A stretch of 64,000 nt of DNA from Epiperipatus broadwayi (taxonomy: Eukaryota; Onychophora; Udeonychophora; Euonychophora; Peripatidae): contig JAQFVV010006231.1 of the NCBI GenBank assembly GCA_028023455.1, forward strand, positions 5,532,036-5,596,035. The letters are read 5' to 3'. Positions 58,991 through 64,000 of the stretch are shown here, one piece after another. Made by a program: the position numbers and the translations under genes. The notes beneath the pieces were generated by a model. That model was given only the letters and a program-made list of their open reading frames with translations, was not told the origin of the DNA and made no database searches. Numbering within the stretch: the first letter of the stretch is position 1; every line of letters begins with the position of its first letter.

Positions 58991-61900
58991 ATTTAGTTTC
59001 ATCCCACCTTTGACGTTCCACTCACAGTCTTCAGTTTATTACGATAAACAAAAAATAATTAGATGGTTTGGCATATCAGAAATCATGCATCACTCAAAAA
59101 AAAAAAAAAAAAACTAACAAGTTTAGTTTTGATCTAAAAATGCTTTAGATCTCAAATTTTTACTTTATTGCTGCATTAAACCACACAAATATGTGCCATC
59201 TGATTAAAAAAGCTACACATGTTCATTTTGATCAACATTGGTGAATTTTTTCTTCTTCTTTAATAAGCCTGTTTTTTTTAAATGAATAGATTTGTTTACT
59301 AATAACAATATCGCACAATGTTTTCATTTACACTATTTCAGTAATTTTTATTTAAAATTCAGCATAATTATCTAGCATTAATTTAAATAGATTTCTAGAA
59401 AAAGACACATCTCATTGTTCCTATCTTTCCATTTTCATTTTAATCTGACTTCTATAAATTTGCTATAGTTTTATATCAAAAGAATAATTTTGGTCAGGCT
59501 TATAATCAAGAATATCTAAGTCAAAAGAAATCCAGGGGGGGGGGGATATATATATATTTTCAATTTTTTAAATTTTAAATATGTTCAAAACTAATTATTA
59601 TGTTTAACATTTTGTTAAAAATCTTGATTAACAGATTTGTAGATTTTTTTAAATTTCAATTTTAATTAAAATTAATTATAGCTTTTAATGAAAAAGTTAT
59701 ATCTGATTAATAATTTGTTTACCCAAACTTAACATTATAGGATTTCTTGAATTTCTTTATCCAATATTAATAACTACACTAACAAAATAATAAATAATAT
59801 TCTGTAAAGAAATTTTCCTCCCTATTTTTCCTTTTTTAAAAATTATTGTTGTTGTTATTACTATTATCATCGTCATCATCATCTCTCGATATTTTGTTTC
59901 TACATTTTGTTATTAAGCATAACTATTGAATAACATATCAATACTATAGAATGTATGTTCTTTATATTATTACAAGCCCCCCCCCTCATGTTCAAATGTA
60001 TATTGTATTTAATAGATCATGTTTTGTTTGATTAGAATAAAATACATATTGTTTATTGAACTGCAAGTATATAGTACTTTACAACATGCACATATATATA
60101 ATGTGGATGCTTTTTTATATCTATAGTATGCATATGTAAATCAAGATTGTTATAAACAAAATTTTAAAAAATAATAGTTATTCATAATGAAATGAAGGGA
60201 CACATATGTATATTATTGAGTCTGTGTTCACTTATGCATTCACTGAAGCAATCAAAAAATAACTACCATATTATTTTATTTTTGAAATAAAACAAGTAGA
60301 GAAATATCTGAGTTTTATCATTATTGAATACACTCTGAGCAATAAATATATATTTTTTCAACATCTTTTTTCTTATAGAAACATAATAGTTGTGTTGTTG
60401 TCAAGAAATTAGGATTTCTCTAATTGTTTTGACATTTTAAAATCAGTATCAACTTTTAGTGTGTTCAACATTTTGTAAAACTTTTAGCATTATGCTTAGG
60501 AAATATTTTATTACACAAAATACTGCACATCAAATTCAGAAAGGATAATAAAGGAAGAATAAAATTGTGTTTTCAACTTAAACCAAAGAAATTTTATTAA
60601 TATATATATATATAATTATGTATGGTGCTCTGAAATGAAAAAGTGGCTACAGGCATATTGCAAAATTTATTTATAAATTTTATTTTTTTTTAAAAAAAAA
60701 AACATGATCATGTGTGATACTCAAAGAAGGAAAAATGGCTGCCAAATATCAAAAAATTTGCAAGTTTTAATTGGTTTTTTGTTTGTTTATTTACATTTTT
60801 GTTTGTTTGTTTACATTTTTTTAGATAGCATATAATTGAAGTTGTGTAGTATATGTAGATTTACATTTTTTATTCATAATTTTTTTGTAACTTGTATTAT
60901 AATAATTAAAATGCATTTTTAATTAATGGATAAATCTACTGTAAGCAAATAAACAACTTTGTAAATGATTTGATTTTTATATTCTATATGTAAAAGTGTA
61001 TTCTTAAATTATGTATATATAAATTATAAATATTAAATACACTATATATATACACTCATTGAAACATTGTGATTTGTGATTGTGTTTCTTGATGATTTTT
61101 ACATTCTTGAAATGTAAAGCATATTTCTGGGCTACTATATAAATGCTGCCTTTATATTTCCTGCCTGAAGCATGTTATTGTATTGCTAGTATAATTTATG
61201 AGGTGGCAATCAGATTTTTATTTAAAATAATCAAATTTAAAATAATGGATGCTCTGCAATTAACAATTTTTATTATTACCCTTTATTGGGCTGCTAAAAA
61301 AGCTTTTTTATATATTTTTGTATAAATTAAGTAGAATTAGAAGTCAAATTACTTCTATGTTAATGAATGAAAGAAATATATTTTCTCTTCCTCGGTTTTT
61401 TTTAAAATAGTAGGACAAATAAACAATATTTTTGTTGCTAAGAAAAGATATTTTTCATTTTCTTTGTCTTGTGATCAAACTAATATTTAATCTTAATAAT
61501 ATGAATAATGTAGAATGTTTTATTCTGTTTTTGTAACTATAAAAAAAAACATGATATTATAAAATGCATTTAAAAAAAAAATTATATAATTTAACATATA
61601 TGTATATATTAATTTTACACAGGAAAAGGACCTGTCATATTCACTGCCTTTCACTTATGTTTAAATTCTGATTTACTATTAAATAAAATAGAATTAGATT
61701 TTTTTTAATAATAATTGTTTTGTTTAAAGAATATAATCAATTTTTTTGACCTGCTTTCACTTTTTATTTGTCCAGAACATTGGCTTTATTATCATTATTT
61801 GAGGCAAACAAAATATGTGAAATTTTAAATCTGACTGAAAATGAAGTTATAAATTATAATCTGGCTAATACTCATTTTGTTTTGTGCATTGTAAGCCAGA

Positions 61901-62686
61901 AGGCAAATTAAGAGTTTATAAGTCAATGTTAGCTCTATATAAATTAAATAAAAGTATATTATTAATAAACTATAAATGATAGAAATATGGATTGAGTAGA
62001 TTTGTTTGTGTTATTTTTAGTTTTTAAAAAAGTGATATTCAAATTATTGTGATTTAATTCATTATGTAAGTAAGTAGGTAAATTTATTTAAGGTTTTAGC
62101 AGCAAAAATGTAAAAGAAACTGGTTATTGTGAAGGAGTGAAATTTGGCCCCTATTACAGAGCTATTTATTGCCAAAAAATAAACTCACTGAAGTTTTTTT
62201 TTATAAAAAAACTAGAATCTTCTTGGGATGGGGGGGGGGTATATTTCTAATAACTATATATATATATAAAGACAGTGCTTTAAAAAATATACTATAAAAA
62301 TTGATATTATAAAAATGATAGATCTTACAAAAAGAGAACTTAAGATCAGAAAAATCTCAAAAGTATAACTTACACTATAAAATAAAACAATAAATTTGAT
62401 CAAAGGGTTAAGTATGTGTGTGCATATATAGATTATATATCCATATTAATATAATGATATTTTTTAGAATTAATATAATTATATAAATATTACATTATAT
62501 AGTGACACCTTATAATATAATTATGAATGAGAACATTTAAGCACTCTCTATTAGCTCATTATTTAACTAAGCTATAAGATTTTATATATAATAGCAAATG
62601 TCAGATTGCAAACTATACCGTTTGTAATTAGTGATATTAGGGTATATATATCATTACTCATAAAGGATATTCTTTTGAAACTGATT
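58991..62686. other. AT-rich stretch without recognised genes
   Basis: Includes G9 at about 59527-59535, C9 near 59976, G10 near 62231, and a 23-bp imperfect tandem (ttgtttgtttatttacattt) at about 60778-60822. No gene supported. Confidence 0.4.
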
Positions 62687-62758
62687 CTGTATAATACAAA
62701 ATTTGGCTATTATATATAACATCTATTATAGGGCATTTAAATGCACATATTCATAGAA
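62687..62758 (+). repeat. 72-bp direct repeat, left copy
   Basis: Starts ctgtataatacaaaatttgg and ends catattcatagaa. Identical to 63689-63760 except one C/T difference. Confidence 0.97.
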
Positions 62759-62763
62759 GGTAA

Positions 62764-63693
62764 TACAGCATCGATTGATCCACACCATAAGATGGCACTG
62801 TTTCTATGCTAAAGCACATAAATATGCTGTTTACAAGGCCGCTCATAGATCTTATGGCCTAGTAAATTGTTCAACCATAAGATATTGAAGTGCACCCATT
62901 ACCCAACATCTCTAGTATGTTGAACATTATTAGCGACGAGTATGCAAGACTCTCTATAGACATTATCTTAACTATTGTACAGCATATGATATGAAGGTTT
63001 CTGTATTTTGAATGTCGAAAACTATATTATAACATTTTTTTTTGGGGAGGCTTCGATGTATTTTTTTTTATTTTCGTTCATAAAAATTGTAACAATTTTC
63101 CAAACGCCCCTGGTTTCATTGTCAGGGGGCAGAATTCAGTTAATGAGGAGTGTTAGTCACAATTCGGCAAAGTTCACGATCAAGTCGCACACTTTCCGAG
63201 ACTTTTTCGAGATCAAAACATTTCAATGGCAGACTACAGAAGCAGATGCAGTGGCCTTTCTTCAACAGAGAAATATTCTCCTCACCCAGAAGAACTGCCT
63301 TTGTGGTAGTTTAATGAAAGTAAAAAGCCAAAAAAATAAAAAAAGTTACTTTTAAAAAAAGAAGACTGTAGTCAAAAGCGAAAAAAAATAAAAAAAGTTA
63401 CTTTAAAAAAAAAAAAAAAGACCATAATCCAATTTTGTTAAACAACAAGTTTTACAAAAAAATAAAGAAAAAAAAGGTTTTACAAAACGTATTAAAAAAA
63501 ATATTTAAAAATCAATTTATTTATTTAAAAAAAAAAAAGAAAATACGGTCCAAAAAAAAAAAATCCAAACCAAAAAAAAAAAACACGATAACATTACAAA
63601 ATAATAATAATCAAATCAGCCCGGTAACGTTATATCTATTCGTTTTTCACTAGCAACAGCGCCATCTTATGGCATGGATCAATCGATGCTGTA
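62764..63693. mobile_element. TIR transposon, Merlin/ISXO2-like, non-autonomous
   Basis: The terminal inverted repeats start TACAGCATCGATTGATCC on the left (62764) and end with its reverse complement on the right (to 63693). Pairing continues through ccataagatggc and ctgtt, about 38 bp with three or so differences. The interior contains one recognisable transposase-like fragment and a very A-rich right third (63330-63600) with a partial tandem duplication. The last five bases of the right TIR overlap the right 72-bp repeat. Confidence 0.8.
63008..63355 (+). pseudogene. Merlin/IS1595-type transposase N-terminal fragment
   Basis: Open for 115 codons. Residues 62-105 read TFRDFFEI...EADAVAFLQQRNILL then CLCGSLMKV. 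This matches the N-terminal pattern of ISXO2-like (Merlin) transposases in animals: a short helix, 'a..FLq..gll', then a zinc-ribbon 'C..CG..M'. One Cys spacing is off (CxC). The true start may be Met 46 at 63143, because the first 40 codons look like chance AT-rich sequence. No DDE catalytic part is present, as the frame runs into Lys-rich A-tract sequence after 63330. A host domesticated gene is unlikely because TIRs flank it. Confidence 0.55.
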
Positions 63694-63760
63694 TAATACA
63701 AAATTTGGCTATTATATATAATATCTATTATAGGGCATTTAAATGCACATATTCATAGAA
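63689..63760 (+). repeat. 72-bp direct repeat, right copy
   Basis: See 62687-62758. It begins directly at the right TIR end. Confidence 0.97.
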
Positions 63761-64000
63761 TTAAGAGAAGGAAATTGGAAGATAAACAAAAAGTTGACCA
63801 AAAAGATTAAAAAGTGATGCATTTTCTTTATCAAATTTAAATATACTAGATGGGAAGTTAAGCAGTATTTTTGAGATAAATGTTAGAGCCTGATGATAAG
63901 ATTGAGTCAAATATTAGTCCTTAATTTTAGGTAAAATCTGCCACCAATATTCAGAATCATCATACATGTATGTATTCAGATAAATTTTTATTTCAATATA
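63761..64000. other. Right edge, no recognised feature
   Basis: AT-rich sequence without a supported gene. Confidence 0.4.

Noticed and set aside
63435-63653. 72-codon Lys-rich ORF
   Set aside because: It is the translation of A-tracts in the right part of the Merlin-like element.
1-64000. CRISPR arrays, bacterial operons, rRNA genes, viral insertions
   Set aside because: I looked for regularly spaced repeats, Shine-Dalgarno-led gene clusters, rRNA-like GC-rich blocks and LTR or capsid-like ORFs and saw none.

Overview
This window looks like an AT-rich metazoan (probably invertebrate) nuclear genome: long intronic or intergenic DNA packed with decayed transposable elements, with very little unique coding sequence. 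The evidence is eukaryotic throughout: APE-type LINEs, tRNA-derived SINEs with poly(A) tails and target-site duplications, long foldback MITEs, candidate spliced exons with consensus GT/AG borders, and a short TTAGGG-type interstitial telomere tract. I see no bacterial operons, rRNA genes, intact tRNA genes or CRISPR arrays. The species cannot be fixed from the sequence. Family names below rest on motifs read by eye, not on database searches.

Layout. 1-4.4 kb: a decayed LINE ('LINE-A') on the minus strand, with ORF1 (CCHC knuckles, AT-hook-like basic motif) and ORF2 (endonuclease plus reverse transcriptase), cut by the left edge of the window. 4.4-5.1 kb: a trinucleotide microsatellite and a dispersed repeat. 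9.27-10.53 kb: three TTAGGG-type telomere units next to a tandem-plus-inverted repeat array. 10.5-11.2 kb: a probable Penelope-like remnant. 12.7-13.9 kb: a TIR element with a GC-richer interior. 14.5-19.1 kb: a second LINE-A copy (minus), with a perfect 38-bp-arm foldback inserted in its ORF1 and flanked by a 12-bp duplication. 19.1-21.4 kb: another decayed LINE. 22.2-22.5 kb: a foldback. 27.3-28.3 kb: an RTE-type LINE. 30.1-31.1 kb: SINE and foldback debris.

33.8-40.5 kb is the most gene-like part. An exon at 33844-34014 carries a start codon and ends in a consensus donor. At 38.73-38.77 kb there is a palindromic CRE-like site, an inverted CCAAT box and a TATA box, followed by a possible non-coding exon. 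A 39-bp mini-exon at 40460-40498 starts a second, different N-terminus. Both coding exons end in phase 1, so they could be alternative N-terminal exons of one plus-strand gene whose body lies to the right of the window; this is inference.

41-64 kb is again repeat-rich: foldbacks, LINE-A-like fragments at 44.3-45.7 kb, two small tRNA-derived SINEs (about 47.0 and 52.3 kb) that share flanking sequences although their tRNA-like bodies differ, a nuclear-receptor DR1-like site at 52.99 kb, a foldback element nested inside another foldback at 56.7-58.0 kb, an RT fragment at 58.8 kb, and at 62.7-63.8 kb a TIR element with a Merlin/ISXO2-like transposase fragment, framed by 72-bp direct repeats.
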